Made by a program: the position numbers and the translations under genes. This document shows, piece after piece, positions 43,694-52,226 of a DNA stretch of 64,000 nucleotides. The stretch lies in assembly GCF_000522985.1 (NCBI RefSeq), contig NZ_CP007128.1:2960220-3024219 (forward strand), in the 5' to 3' direction. Each line of letters opens with the position of its first letter. The stretch's first letter is position 1. This DNA is from Gemmatirosa kalamazoonensis (lineage in GTDB: Bacteria > Gemmatimonadota > Gemmatimonadetes > Gemmatimonadales > Gemmatimonadaceae). The notes below the pieces were generated by a model, which worked only from the letters and a program-made list of their open reading frames with translations, did no database searches and had not been told where the DNA came from.

Positions 43694-44296
43694 CTACCGC
43701 GTGCCGACCTTGCCGAGGGCCGCGCGGATCAGCTCCGGCGCGGTCAGCTTGCCCCCGCCGCCGTCGATCGCCGCCTTCACGTAGCGCTCCGCATCGCCCG
43801 TCGTGTAGCCGAGCGACACGAGCGCGCGGATCGCGTCGTCGGCCGACCCGCCGGCGGGGCGCGGGCCGCCGGCGCCGGTGTCGACCTGCACGTCGTCCAT
43901 CTTGTCCGCGAGGTCGAGGATGAGCTGCTCGGCCTTCTTCCGCCCCATGCGCGGCACGCTCTGGAGCGTCGCGAGATCCTTCTCCCGCACCGCGCGCACC
44001 ACGCGCTCCGCGCTCAGCGTGGAGAGCATGCCGAGCGCCAGCGCGGGGCCGACGCCCTTCGCGCCGAGCAGCCGCTGGAACACGCGCCGCTCGAACGGCG
44101 TCGAGAAGCCGAACAGCTGCCAGCCGTCCTCCTTCACGACGAGGTGCGTGTGCAGCGCCGCATCCTCGCCGAGCTTCGGCAGCGACTCGTAGACGGAGAG
44201 GGGGATCAGCAGCTCGTAGCCGACGCCCCCCTTGGTGAGGATCTCGACGCGGTCGAGCTCCTTGGCGACGACGCGGCCGGCGACGTGAACGATCAC
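43694..44296 (-). CDS. ruvA: Holliday-junction DNA helicase subunit RuvA
   Basis: RuvA binds four-way junctions and loads RuvB. The 200-aa chain has the OB-fold domain (1-62, VIVHVAGRVVAKELDRVEI). Two helix-hairpin-helix motifs follow (LLGAKGVGPALALGMLS and LQSVPRMGRKKAEQLIL), then a flexible Gly/Pro linker and the RuvB-binding domain III (ADDAIRALVSLGYTTGDAERYV). The start is GTG at 44296, overlapping the ruvC stop (GTGA), so ruvC and ruvA are coupled. Confidence 0.95.
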   Translation of the reverse strand: MIVHVAGRVVAKELDRVEILTKGGVGYELLIPLSVYESLPKLGEDAALHTHLVVKEDGWQLFGFSTPFERRVFQRLLGAKGVGPALALGMLSTLSAERVVRAVREKDLATLQSVPRMGRKKAEQLILDLADKMDDVQVDTGAGGPRPAGGSADDAIRALVSLGYTTGDAERYVKAAIDGGGGKLTAPELIRAALGKVGTR

Positions 44297-44808
44297 GGAA
44301 CGAGGAGGCGCGAGGAGGGACGGGCGCGGGAGGCGAGGTTCGGCGCCATGCAGTACGTGAGCGCGGCCGCGACACCGTCGGCGGCGTCGGACGGCTGCGG
44401 CACGGCCTTCAGTCGGAGCAGCCGCGTGAGCATGAACTGCACCTGCTCCTTCGTCGCCGCGCCCGTGCCGACGACGGCCTTCTTGATCTCCGCCGGGGGG
44501 AACTCGTGCACCTGCAGGTGAGCGAGCTCGCCGGCGAGGAGGATCACGCCGCGCGCGTGGCCGAGCGTGACGGTGGTGCGGACGTTCTTCGCGTAGAAGA
44601 TGCTCTCGACCGCGAGCACGTCGGGGTGGTGGCGCGCGATGAGCTCCTGCACGCCCTCGAAGATCTCGCGCAGCCGCGCCGGGAGCGGATCGCGCGCGCG
44701 GGTGCGCACCACGCCGCATTCCACGAGCTGCGTGAGCCCGCGGTCGTCGCGTCGCACCACGCCGTAGCCCGTGGTCGCCGTGCCCGGATCAATTCCCAGA
44801 ACGAGCAC
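44293..44808 (-). CDS. ruvC: Holliday-junction resolvase RuvC
   Basis: RuvC nicks Holliday junctions symmetrically. The 171-aa chain has the RNase H-fold acids: the first Asp in LGIDPGTATTGYG, the Glu in LAVESIFYAKN and the two Asp in SDAADGVAAAL. The GTG at 44808 is chosen because GGAGG lies 4 bases upstream at the edge of the heptamer-repeat stem (44819-44890). An upstream extension would only translate repeat words (GAWSVE). The gene is between yebC and ruvA, the common order. Confidence 0.95.
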   Translation of the reverse strand: MLVLGIDPGTATTGYGVVRRDDRGLTQLVECGVVRTRARDPLPARLREIFEGVQELIARHHPDVLAVESIFYAKNVRTTVTLGHARGVILLAGELAHLQVHEFPPAEIKKAVVGTGAATKEQVQFMLTRLLRLKAVPQPSDAADGVAAALTYCMAPNLASRARPSSRLLVP

Positions 44809-44818
44809 GGCTCCTCCA

Positions 44819-44890
44819 CGCTCCACGCTCCACGCGCCACGCTCGCCTCGCCGGTCCACGAAGCGAGCGTGGCGCGTGGAGCGTGGAGCG
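44819..44890. repeat. GCGTGGA-heptamer palindrome (family 2, copy 2)
   Basis: The arms 44819-44846 and 44863-44890 are perfectly complementary over 28 bases, with a 16-base loop. They consist of the 7-bp word CGCTCCA with one CGCGCCA variant, which is matched in both arms. The element fills the spacer between yebC (stop at 44895) and ruvC (start at 44808). The ruvC GGAGG lies just outside the stem. Confidence 0.95.
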
Positions 44891-44894
44891 GGCG

Positions 44895-45638
44895 TCAGGC
44901 CTCGGCAAGAGCTTCGGCGTCGATGTCGAAGTTCCCTTCGACCTTCTGCACGTCGTCGAGATCCTCGAGCGCCTCGATGAGCTTCACGAGCGCCGACGCG
45001 TCGGCGCCCTCGACGCGCACGGTGCTCTTCGGCACCCAGTTCAGCGCCGCCTCGGTCGTCTCGATCCCCTTCGCGTGCAGCCCCTCGCGCACCGCGTGCA
45101 GCGCCGCCGGCTCGGTGGTCACGACCCACACGTCCTCGTCGCGCGTCACGTCCTCGGCTCCCACCTCGAGCGCGGCCTCCATCACCGCGTCCTCGTCCCA
45201 CCGGTTCGCGTCGACCTGCATCTGTCCCTTGCGGTCGAACAGGAACGCGACGGAGCCCGAGGTGCCCATGTTGCCGCCGTTGCGTGAGAGCTTGTGGCGG
45301 ACGTCGGCGACGGTGCGCGTGGGGTTGTCGGTCAGCGTCTGGATCATGAGGGCGACGCCGCCCGGGCCGTACGCCTCGTACATGACCTCGACGTAGTCGA
45401 CGCCTTCGAGCTCACCCGTCCCCTTCTTGATCGCGCGCTCGATGTTCTCCTTCGGCATCGAGTTCTGCTTCGCGGTGTCGATCGCGAGTCGCAGCCGCGC
45501 GTTGTGCTCGGGGTCGCCGCCGCCCGCCTTCGCCGCGACGGTGATCTCGCGGATGAGCTTCGTGAACAGCGCGCCGCGCTTCGCGTCGGTCGCCGCCTTG
45601 TAGTGCTTGATCTGCTTCCACTTACTGTGACCAGCCAT
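44895..45638 (-). CDS. yebC: YebC/PmpR-family transcriptional regulator
   Basis: The family (TACO1) includes DNA-binding regulators and ribosome-associated factors that ease translation of proline-rich stretches. The 247-aa chain has the conserved start MAGHSKWKQIKHYKAATDAK. It also has NARLRLAIDTAKQNSMPKEN, YEAYGPGGVA and NGGNMGTSGSVAFLFDRKG. ATG 45638 is fixed by the conserved start; a longer frame to 45701 is rejected. A TATATT box lies 41 bases upstream. The yebC-ruvC-ruvA order is widely conserved. Confidence 0.95.
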   Translation of the reverse strand: MAGHSKWKQIKHYKAATDAKRGALFTKLIREITVAAKAGGGDPEHNARLRLAIDTAKQNSMPKENIERAIKKGTGELEGVDYVEVMYEAYGPGGVALMIQTLTDNPTRTVADVRHKLSRNGGNMGTSGSVAFLFDRKGQMQVDANRWDEDAVMEAALEVGAEDVTRDEDVWVVTTEPAALHAVREGLHAKGIETTEAALNWVPKSTVRVEGADASALVKLIEALEDLDDVQKVEGNFDIDAEALAEA

Positions 45639-45678
45639 ATCTCGGACCTGAGGAGGGGACAAGTCGGTGCAGTCGAAC

Positions 45679-45684
45679 AATATA
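45679..45684 (-). promoter_or_regulatory. Possible -10 element (TATATT) of yebC-ruvC-ruvA
   Basis: TATATT on the minus strand is conspicuous in this GC-rich sequence and lies about 41 bases upstream of the yebC ATG. A -35 at the proper distance would fall inside the heptamer palindrome 45688-45771 (TGGAGC, weak). The repeat would then form part of the promoter. Confidence 0.4.
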
Positions 45685-45687
45685 GAG

Positions 45688-45771
45688 CCTCTGCGCTCCA
45701 CGCTCCACGCTCCCCGCTCACTTCCACGTCCGCCGGAGCGAGCGTGGAGCGGGGAGCGTGGAGCGCGGAGG
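45688..45771. repeat. GCGTGGA-heptamer palindrome (family 2, copy 3)
   Basis: The arms near 45688-45719 and 45740-45771 share the 7-bp word CGCTCCA with CGCTCCC variants. The order of variants differs between the arms and leaves two mismatches. The element lies in the divergent spacer between yebC (-) and the PorX-like gene (+). That excludes a pure terminator role for this copy. GGTTAGGTTAGGG (45778-45790) follows directly before the + gene. Confidence 0.88.
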
Positions 45772-45791
45772 GCCTCTGGTTAGGTTAGGGC

Positions 45792-47348
45792 ATGCCCAAG
45801 TCCCTCCTCTGGGTCGACGACGAAGCCGACCTGCTCGAGCCGCACCGGATCTTTCTCCGGGAGCGCGGCTACGACGTCGAGCTCGCGTCGAACGCCGACG
45901 ACGCGCTCGACCTCGTGCGCAGCCGGCCGTTCGACCTCGTCCTCCTCGACGAGCAGATGCCGGGCAAGCGCGGGCTGGAGGTCTACCGCGAGCTGCGCGA
46001 GCTCGCCCCGAACCTCCCCGTCGTCATGGTCACGAAGAGCGAGGAGGACGCCACGTTCCGCGAGGCGATCGGCGCGAACGTCCGCGACTACCTCGTGAAG
46101 CCGATCAACCCGCGCCAGGTCCTCACCGCCGTCGCCCGACTGCTCGAGGGGCCCACGATTCGCCAGCAGGCCGTCGCCCGCGCGTTCGTCGAGCGGTTCC
46201 GCGCCCTCGAGCTGGAGCGCGACACGGACCTCGACTGGCGCGGCTGGATCGACCGCTACGCGGAGCTCACGCGCTGGGACGTCGACCTCGCGAACGCCGG
46301 CGAGAGCGGCCTGTACGACTCGCTCCGCTCGCTCTATCCCGACATGCACCGCGAGTTCGCCGCGTTCATGCGCACGGCGTACCCGGCGTGGCTCAAGAAC
46401 CTCGACGGGCCCCGCCCGCCGCTCTCGGTCGACGTGGTGAGCGAGTTCCTGCTCCCCATCATCGAGGAGAAGCGGCCGGCCGCGTTCATCGTCGTCGACT
46501 GCCTGCGCCTCGACCAGTGGCTCGTGCTCGAGCCGCTGCTCGCGCCCTTCTTCGACGTCGAGACCACGCACTACTACGCGGTGCTGCCGACCGCCACGCC
46601 GTACTCGCGCAACGCGCTGTTCAGCGGGCTCTTTCCCGGCGAGCTCGCCGCGCGGTTCCCTGACTGGTGGGGCGAGCGCGAGGACGAGACGCTGAACGCG
46701 CACGAGCGCGAGCTGCTCACCGCGCACCTCGAGGGCGTTCGCGGCGCGACGAACGTGCGCTACCAGAAGGTCTCCAACGCGCTCGACTCGGACGACCTCG
46801 AGCGGCACCTCCCGGGGCTGCTCGTCGGCGAGGGCGTCTCCGCGTTCGTGTTCAACTTCATCGACCTGCTCACGCACGGCCGATCGGAGTCGATGATCCT
46901 CTACGAGGTGGCGCGCGACGAGGTGGCGCTGCGCCAGCTCACGCTGCAGTGGTTCCAGCGCTCGGCGCTGTTCACGCTCCTCAAGGAAGCGTCGCGCCGC
47001 AAAGTCAAAGTCGTCATCACGAGCGACCACGGCTCCATCCACTGCAACACGCCGGCGACGGTGTTCGCGAAGCGCGACGCGACCGCGAACCTCCGATACA
47101 AGTTCGGCGAGGACCTGCGCGCCGAGCGGCCCGAGCACGCGCTGTCGTTCGCGAACGCGGACGACCTCAAGCTGCCGCGCCGCGGATGGGGCGGCGGCGC
47201 GAACACGCTCATGGCGGTCGGCGACACGTTCTTCGTCTACCCGACCAAGCTGCGCGAGTACCAGGGCCGCTACCGCGGCTCGTTCCTGCACGGCGGCGTG
47301 ACGCCCGAGGAGTGCATCCTGCCGCTCGCGCTGCTGACGCCGAGATGA
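45792..47348 (+). CDS. PorX-like response regulator with PglZ phosphodiesterase domain
   Basis: The 518-aa protein joins a receiver domain (1-118; LLWVDDEADLLEPHRIFL, phospho-acceptor D53 in LLDEQMPGKRG, Lys in YLVKPINP) to a helical linker. An alkaline-phosphatase-fold PglZ domain follows (about 225-500). Its metal-site residues appear as VVDCLRLDQW, TATPYSRNALFSG and TSDHGSIHCNTP. The architecture equals PorX of Bacteroidota, which controls type IX secretion and whose PglZ domain is a zinc phosphodiesterase on oligonucleotides. The sensor kinase PorY is not in the window. An MsbA-like exporter follows after a palindrome. Whether type IX secretion exists here is unknown. Confidence 0.9.
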   Translation: MPKSLLWVDDEADLLEPHRIFLRERGYDVELASNADDALDLVRSRPFDLVLLDEQMPGKRGLEVYRELRELAPNLPVVMVTKSEEDATFREAIGANVRDYLVKPINPRQVLTAVARLLEGPTIRQQAVARAFVERFRALELERDTDLDWRGWIDRYAELTRWDVDLANAGESGLYDSLRSLYPDMHREFAAFMRTAYPAWLKNLDGPRPPLSVDVVSEFLLPIIEEKRPAAFIVVDCLRLDQWLVLEPLLAPFFDVETTHYYAVLPTATPYSRNALFSGLFPGELAARFPDWWGEREDETLNAHERELLTAHLEGVRGATNVRYQKVSNALDSDDLERHLPGLLVGEGVSAFVFNFIDLLTHGRSESMILYEVARDEVALRQLTLQWFQRSALFTLLKEASRRKVKVVITSDHGSIHCNTPATVFAKRDATANLRYKFGEDLRAERPEHALSFANADDLKLPRRGWGGGANTLMAVGDTFFVYPTKLREYQGRYRGSFLHGGVTPEECILPLALLTPR

Positions 47349-47357
47349 GCGCGTCCG

Positions 47358-47440
47358 CTCCACGCTCCACGCTCCACGCTCCACGCTCACCATGACTCGC
47401 GAACACGTCGAGCGTGGAGCGTGGAGCGTGGAGCGTGGAG
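47358..47440. repeat. Perfect 31-bp GCGTGGA-heptamer palindrome (family 2, copy 4)
   Basis: The arms 47358-47388 and 47410-47440 are perfect complements over 31 bases, each more than four copies of the 7-bp word. The loop is 21 bases. The right arm ends two bases before the ATG of the MsbA-like gene, and the only suitable GGAG (47430-47433, spacing 9) is inside the stem. A folded leader would hide the ribosome site. Confidence 0.97.
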
Positions 47441-47442
47441 GA

Positions 47443-49257
47443 ATGTACGGCCGGCTGCTGCCGTTCCTCCGCCCCCACGTCTCTCGGCTCGTCGGCGCGA
47501 TCGGCAGCTCGCTGCTCGCCGCGGTGTTCGACGCGTTCACGCTCGCGCTGCTCATCCCGTTCCTCGGCGCGCTGTTCCAGGAGCCGCGCTACGGCGTGAC
47601 CGGCACCGACCTCGTGAGCCGCGTCCTCCGCGCGACGGTCAGCACGCTGCTCGTGCCGGGCGACCAGATGGCGTCGCTGCAGCGCGTCGTGCTCGTGATC
47701 ATCGCCGCGGTGCTCGTGAAGAACGTGTTCGTGTGGCTCGCCGGCCACCTCGGCGCGCAGCTGCAGGAGTACGTCACGCGCGACCTCCGCGACGCCGTCT
47801 ACGCGCATCTCGCCCGGCTGCCGCTCGGCTACTTCCTCTCGACGAAGACGGGGCAGATCCTCGCCCGCGTGCTGACCGACACGGCGCAGGCGAAGCAGCT
47901 CGTCGTCGAGGTGGTCACGCGGTCGCTGCAGAGCGCGGCGCAGGTGCTCGTCACCGTCGCGCTCATGATCGCGATCTCGTGGCGGCTGTCGCTCATCATC
48001 CCCGTCGCCGCGGTGGCGCTCGTCGGCGCGCTGAACCCGCTGCTGCGCAAGCTGCGCAAGCGGCACCGCAGCCAGAGCGCGCAGTACGGTGAGATCACGA
48101 GCGTCGCGCAGGAGACCGTGAACGGCGTGCGGCTCGTGAAGTCGTTCGGCGGCGAGCGCTACGAGATCGAGCGCTTCCGTTCGGCCAGTCACGACTTCGC
48201 GAAGGGCGGCGTGCGCGCGGCGCGTCTCGCGACGATGGCCCAGCCGGTGACGGAGGTGGTGTCGACGGGGATCGCGGTCGCGGTGCTCTGGTACGGCGCG
48301 CGGCTCGTCATCGTCGACCACACGCTCGGCGCCTCGGCGCTGATCCTGTTCCTCGTCTACGTCATGAACATGCTGCGGCCGCTGAAGCAGCTCTCGCAGG
48401 TGCCGACCACGGCGCAGCAGGCGCTCGCGGCGGCCGAGCGGCTGTTCGACGTGCTCGACCGGCCGACGGAGCAGGCTCTCGACCGCGGCACGATCGCCCC
48501 GGCACGCTTCGAGCGTTCGTTGACGTTCGACCGCGTGACGTTCGCGTACGGGGGCGACCCCGTGCTGCGCGACGTCTCGCTCACGGCGCGCCGCGGCCAG
48601 GTGGTCGCGCTCGTCGGCCCGAGCGGGGCGGGGAAGAGCACGCTCGTCGACCTCATCCCCCGCTTCCACGAGCCGACCGCCGGCCGCGTGCTGCTCGACG
48701 GCGTGGACACGCGCGAGTTCCGCCTCGATGCCCTGCGCGCGCTGATCGGGATCGTCAGTCAGGACACGGTGCTCTTCAACGACACGGTGCGGAACAACAT
48801 CGCCTACGGCGCGGGCGACCGCTTCACCGACGCGCAGGTGGAGGCCGCCGCCCGCGCCGCGAACGCGCACGGCTTCGTGGCCGAGCTGCCGCACGGCTAC
48901 GACACCGTGCTCGGCGAGCGCGGCGCGCGACTCTCCGGCGGCCAGCGCCAGCGCATCGCGATCGCGCGCGCGCTGCTCGTCGACCCGCCGATCCTCGTCC
49001 TCGACGAGGCCACCTCCGCGCTCGACACGGAGAGCGAGCGCCTCGTGCAGGAGGCGATCGACCGGCTGCTCGCGAACCGCACCGTGTTCGTGATCGCGCA
49101 CCGACTCAGCACGGTCGTGCACGCCGACCAGATCCTCGTCCTCGACCGCGGGGCGATCGTCGAGCGCGGCACGCACGCGGAGCTGCTCGCCATCGGCGGC
49201 ATGTACGCGCGGCTGCACGCGCTGCAGTTCAGAGCCGCGGGGGAGGAGGCGGCGTAG
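47443..49257 (+). CDS. MsbA-like ABC exporter (permease-ATPase fusion)
   Basis: This is a homodimeric lipid/drug exporter, here probably for lipid A-core or glycolipid, given its neighbours. The 604-aa chain has a six-helix transmembrane domain (about 1-300, with [21 protein letters not shown]) and an ATPase domain. That domain has Walker [11 protein letters not shown]-loop [12 protein letters not shown], signature [10 protein letters not shown], Walker [12 protein letters not shown] and H-loop AHRLST. The ATG at 47443 is preferred; an ATG at 47392 lies in the hairpin loop and would only add repeat-encoded residues (HVERGAWSVERGG). The stop TAG is directly followed by the GTG of the glycosyltransferase gene. 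Confidence 0.93.
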   Translation: MYGRLLPFLRPHVSRLVGAIGSSLLAAVFDAFTLALLIPFLGALFQEPRYGVTGTDLVSRVLRATVSTLLVPGDQMASLQRVVLVIIAAVLVKNVFVWLAGHLGAQLQEYVTRDLRDAVYAHLARLPLGYFLSTKTGQILARVLTDTAQAKQLVVEVVTRSLQSAAQVLVTVALMIAISWRLSLIIPVAAVALVGALNPLLRKLRKRHRSQSAQYGEITSVAQETVNGVRLVKSFGGERYEIERFRSASHDFAKGGVRAARLATMAQPVTEVVSTGIAVAVLWYGARLVIVDHTLGASALILFLVYVMNMLRPLKQLSQVPTTAQQALAAAERLFDVLDRPTEQALDRGTIAPARFERSLTFDRVTFAYGGDPVLRDVSLTARRGQVVALVGPSGAGKSTLVDLIPRFHEPTAGRVLLDGVDTREFRLDALRALIGIVSQDTVLFNDTVRNNIAYGAGDRFTDAQVEAAARAANAHGFVAELPHGYDTVLGERGARLSGGQRQRIAIARALLVDPPILVLDEATSALDTESERLVQEAIDRLLANRTVFVIAHRLSTVVHADQILVLDRGAIVERGTHAELLAIGGMYARLHALQFRAAGEEAA

Positions 49258-50352
49258 GTGGACGCGATCTTTCTGCACGAGTCGGAGCGATGGTCCGGCG
49301 GCGCGCGCGCGTTCCTCGCCGCGGCGCGCGGGCTCACCGCGCGCGGCTGGCGCGTCGCGTTCGCCTGTCTCGCCGACGGCGTGGTGCAGCAGCGCGTGGC
49401 GGAGGCGGGGCTGGAGGTCGTCCCTCTGCCGTCGCGCCCGTCGTTCTTCGGGGAGGCCGACCGGCTGCGCCGCGCCCTGCTCGACCGCGAGGTCGACGTC
49501 GTGTATGTGCACGGCGAGCAGGAGCAGGTCGCCGCGGCCAACGCGGTGCGACGGTCGCGGCGCGGCGTCGTCGTGCGCCGCGTGTGCGCGGGCGAGTCGT
49601 TCGTCGCCGGCCGACCGACGCGCGCCGCGCTCCGCACGGCGCCCACCACGCTGCTCCTCACCTCCACCGACCAGACGAAGCTCCCGTCGGACCTCGGTCC
49701 CGTGCCGACCGTCGTCGCCGACCTCGGCGTCGACGTCCCGGCCGAGCCGCCGACCGCGCTCCCCGACGCGGAGGCGTGGCCCGGTGAGAAGCGGCTCGTC
49801 TGCGTGTGCGACCGCGGGAATCGCGCGCGCACCGCGGTGGTGCTGCGCGCCGTCGCCATGCTCGCGCCGCGTCACCGCGACCTGCGTCTCGTGCTCGTCG
49901 GCCCGGGCGCCGACGACGAGGAGCTGCGGCTGCACGCGGCGGCGCTCGGCATCCACCGCTTCGTGCGCTCGGCGCACACGCGCGACGAGGACGTCGCGCA
50001 CCGTCGCGCGGCGCACGTCGGATGGGTGACCGCCGCGGGCGACGACGGCGCGTTCGGCGCGCTCGACTTCATGGCGTCCAGCGTGCCGGTGCTCGTCGAC
50101 CGCGGGTCGATCGGCGCGCGCTACGTCGCCGACGCGATCACCGGCGCGCACATCACGCCGGGCGACGTGCCAGACACCGCCGCCACGCTCGCCACGCTGC
50201 TCGCGCGCGACGAGACGCGGCAGGCCATGGGCAACGCGGGGCGTGCACGCGTCGCGCGCACGTTCGGCGAGGCCGGCATGATCGACGGCTTCGCGCGCGC
50301 GGCTGCCGCCACCCAGCAGCGCGCCGCCACGCCGCGCGTCGCGCCTCGTTAG
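49258..50352 (+). CDS. Glycosyltransferase family 4-like protein
   Basis: The 364-aa protein has a GT-B fold. The N-terminal half has SERWSGGARAFLAAARGLTARGW, the usual donor-side glycine loop near residue 14. The C-terminal half shows LRLVLVGPGADDEELRLHAA and the catalytic-loop remnant DGAFGALDFMASSVPVLV, where GT4 members normally have EGFG...EAMA...PV. The changed loop suggests altered donor use or weak activity. Its place between an MsbA-like exporter and an acyltransferase suggests LPS core sugar addition. It starts with GTG touching the previous stop, and its TAG lies in CGTTAGGC. Confidence 0.82.
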   Translation: MDAIFLHESERWSGGARAFLAAARGLTARGWRVAFACLADGVVQQRVAEAGLEVVPLPSRPSFFGEADRLRRALLDREVDVVYVHGEQEQVAAANAVRRSRRGVVVRRVCAGESFVAGRPTRAALRTAPTTLLLTSTDQTKLPSDLGPVPTVVADLGVDVPAEPPTALPDAEAWPGEKRLVCVCDRGNRARTAVVLRAVAMLAPRHRDLRLVLVGPGADDEELRLHAAALGIHRFVRSAHTRDEDVAHRRAAHVGWVTAAGDDGAFGALDFMASSVPVLVDRGSIGARYVADAITGAHITPGDVPDTAATLATLLARDETRQAMGNAGRARVARTFGEAGMIDGFARAAAATQQRAATPRVAPR

Positions 50353-50354
50353 GC

Positions 50355-51230
50355 ATGGTGCCGGGTCCCGCGATGTACGCTCCCGTCCCCATCACCGTCG
50401 TCATCGCCGCGCGCGACGCGGCCGCCCACATCGGGCGCTGCGTCGCGAGCGCGGCATGGGCCGCCGAGACGCTCGTCGTCGAGGGCGGCTCGTCGGACGA
50501 CACGCGGCTGCTCGCGCTCTCCGAGGGCGCGACGGTGTTCACGCACCCGTTCTCCACCATCGGCCGGCAGCGCAACCTCGCGGTCGAGCGTGCGCGCCAC
50601 GAGTGGGTGCTCGTGCTCGATGCCGAAGAGCGATGCACGCCGCAGCTCGCGACGGAGGTCCGCGACCTCGTCGCCTCCGCGCTCCCCGGCGCCCCGGTGA
50701 TGCTCGGCGGCGCCGCACGCGACGCGTTCGCCGTGCCGCGCACGAGCCTGTTCGACGGACGCGCGCTGCGCGGTGGCCGGTGGCGCCCCGACGCGCCGGT
50801 GCGACTGTTCCGTCGCCGGCTGCGGTTCGACGAGATCCCCGGCGCCGACCGGCTCGACACCGAGCACGCGGCCGTCGGCACGCTCTCGTCGACGCTCGTG
50901 CGAGAGGTCGACGTCGCGCACGACGCGGTGGCCGAGCGCATGGTGCGCGCGGCACGCGACTGGGCGCTGCAGCAGTTCACGCGCGGGGAGCGCGCGTCGT
51001 CGTTCGCCGTGGTGCGCCACTTCGTGGGCCAGTTCTTCGCGTCGTTCGTGTGGCGCGGCGGCTGGCGCGACGGACGCGCGGGCCTCGGTCTCGCGTCGCT
51101 CGACGCGACCGAGATGGCGCTCCGCTGGTCGCAGCTCTGGGCGCTCTCGCGGCGCGACCGCTCGTACGCGGTGCGCGGCGGTCCGCGCGCGTCCGAGCCG
51201 GCGGAGCTCCGCACGCGCAACGCGCGCTGA
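50355..51230 (+). CDS. Glycosyltransferase family 2 (WaaE/KdtX-like)
   Basis: The 291-aa protein has a GT-A fold: ITVVIAARDAAAHIGRCVAS at the start, LVVEGGSSDDT (about 37-47) and the nucleotide-sugar acid motif VLVLDAEERC (about 88-97). FRRRLRFDEIPGADR follows, as in LPS core beta-1,4-glucosyltransferases. The C-terminal 90 residues are helical and basic, able to sit on the membrane. The ATG at 50355 lies 2 bases after the previous stop; a second ATG at 50373 is possible. Likely substrate is a lipid-linked core oligosaccharide; the sugar is unknown. Confidence 0.85.
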   Translation: MVPGPAMYAPVPITVVIAARDAAAHIGRCVASAAWAAETLVVEGGSSDDTRLLALSEGATVFTHPFSTIGRQRNLAVERARHEWVLVLDAEERCTPQLATEVRDLVASALPGAPVMLGGAARDAFAVPRTSLFDGRALRGGRWRPDAPVRLFRRRLRFDEIPGADRLDTEHAAVGTLSSTLVREVDVAHDAVAERMVRAARDWALQQFTRGERASSFAVVRHFVGQFFASFVWRGGWRDGRAGLGLASLDATEMALRWSQLWALSRRDRSYAVRGGPRASEPAELRTRNAR

Positions 51231-51233
51231 CCG

Positions 51234-52226
51234 ATGGGCGCCTCCGCTCCGCTCCACTCCGCACCGCCGTCGGCCGCTGCCGAGGTGTCGCCCGTCGACC
51301 GCGAGCGCGCGGCGCCGACCGCCGCGCACCGCGCGGAGTACTACGCGCTGCGCGCCGCGCTCGCGGGACTCGATCGCTTGAGCTGGCGCCGAGCGACGGC
51401 GATCGGTGCGCGGCTCGGACGCCTCGGCTACGCGCCGTTCGGCATCCGTCGCGAGGTCGTCGAGCGGCAGATCGCCGCCGCGTTCCCCGAGTTCGACGCG
51501 GCGCGCGTGCGTCAGGTCGCGGTCGCGTCGTTCGAGTCGCTCGGCCGCACGACGGTCGAGGCGGCGCTGCTGCCGTCGCTCGGCAAGAAGGGCGTGCTCG
51601 ACCTGTTCGAGCGCGTCGACGGGTGGGACGTGCTGGAGGCCGCGCGCGCCGAAGGGAAGGGCGTCATCATCGTCACCGGCCATCTCGGCAACTGGGAGAT
51701 CGGCGGCTCGTACGTCGCCGCGCGCGGCGTGCCGATCGACGGCATCGCGCGCGGCATGGCGAACCCGCTGTTCGACCGCTACCTGACGGAGACCCGCGAG
51801 CGGCTCGGCATGCGCATCGTGCACGACGCCGACGCGGTGCGGCGCACGCCGCGCGCGCTGCGGCAGGGGCGCGCCGTCGCGTTCCTCGCCGACCAGGGCG
51901 CGCTCGGCCTTGCGTCGACGTACGTGCCGTTCTTCGGCCGGCTCGCGAAGACGCCGCGCGGGCCGGCCGTGTTCGCGCTGCGCCTCGGCGCGCCGACGCT
52001 GTTCGCAGTGTCGCTGCGCCAGCCTAACGGGCGGTTCGTCCTCACGTTCGAGCGCGTGCCCATCGTCGACACGGGCGACCGCGAGCGCGACGTCGACGCC
52101 ACCGTCACGCGCTACACGCAGGCGCTCGAGGCGTGGGTACGACGCGTGCCGGAGCAGTACTTCTGGCAGCACCGCCGCTGGCGCCACCAGCCGCCGGACA
52201 CGCCGGCGCACCTGCGCGAGCCATGA
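51234..52226 (+). CDS. Lysophospholipid/lipid A acyltransferase (LpxL/HtrB family)
   Basis: The enzyme transfers a secondary acyl chain from acyl-ACP to lipid A at the inner-membrane inner face. The 330-aa chain shows the family HX4E dyad in VTGHLGNWEIGG (about 145-156). It also has PLFDRYLTETRERLG, VAFLADQGALG and the late YFWQHRRWR. It lacks the usual N-terminal membrane helix and instead has a 30-residue Ala/Pro arm. The neighbours, an exporter and two glycosyltransferases, support LPS assembly. Its TGA overlaps the next ATG (ATGA at 52223). Confidence 0.92.
   Translation: MGASAPLHSAPPSAAAEVSPVDRERAAPTAAHRAEYYALRAALAGLDRLSWRRATAIGARLGRLGYAPFGIRREVVERQIAAAFPEFDAARVRQVAVASFESLGRTTVEAALLPSLGKKGVLDLFERVDGWDVLEAARAEGKGVIIVTGHLGNWEIGGSYVAARGVPIDGIARGMANPLFDRYLTETRERLGMRIVHDADAVRRTPRALRQGRAVAFLADQGALGLASTYVPFFGRLAKTPRGPAVFALRLGAPTLFAVSLRQPNGRFVLTFERVPIVDTGDRERDVDATVTRYTQALEAWVRRVPEQYFWQHRRWRHQPPDTPAHLREP

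Noticed and set aside
45778-45790. GGTTAGGTTAGGG looks like a telomere repeat
   Set aside because: There are only two units, lying directly before a start codon inside the chromosome. It is better seen as a variant of the local GTTAGGC word.
47392-47442. Earlier ATG of the MsbA-like gene at 47392
   Set aside because: It lies in the hairpin loop and would add 17 residues that are only repeat translation. The conserved protein starts at 47443.
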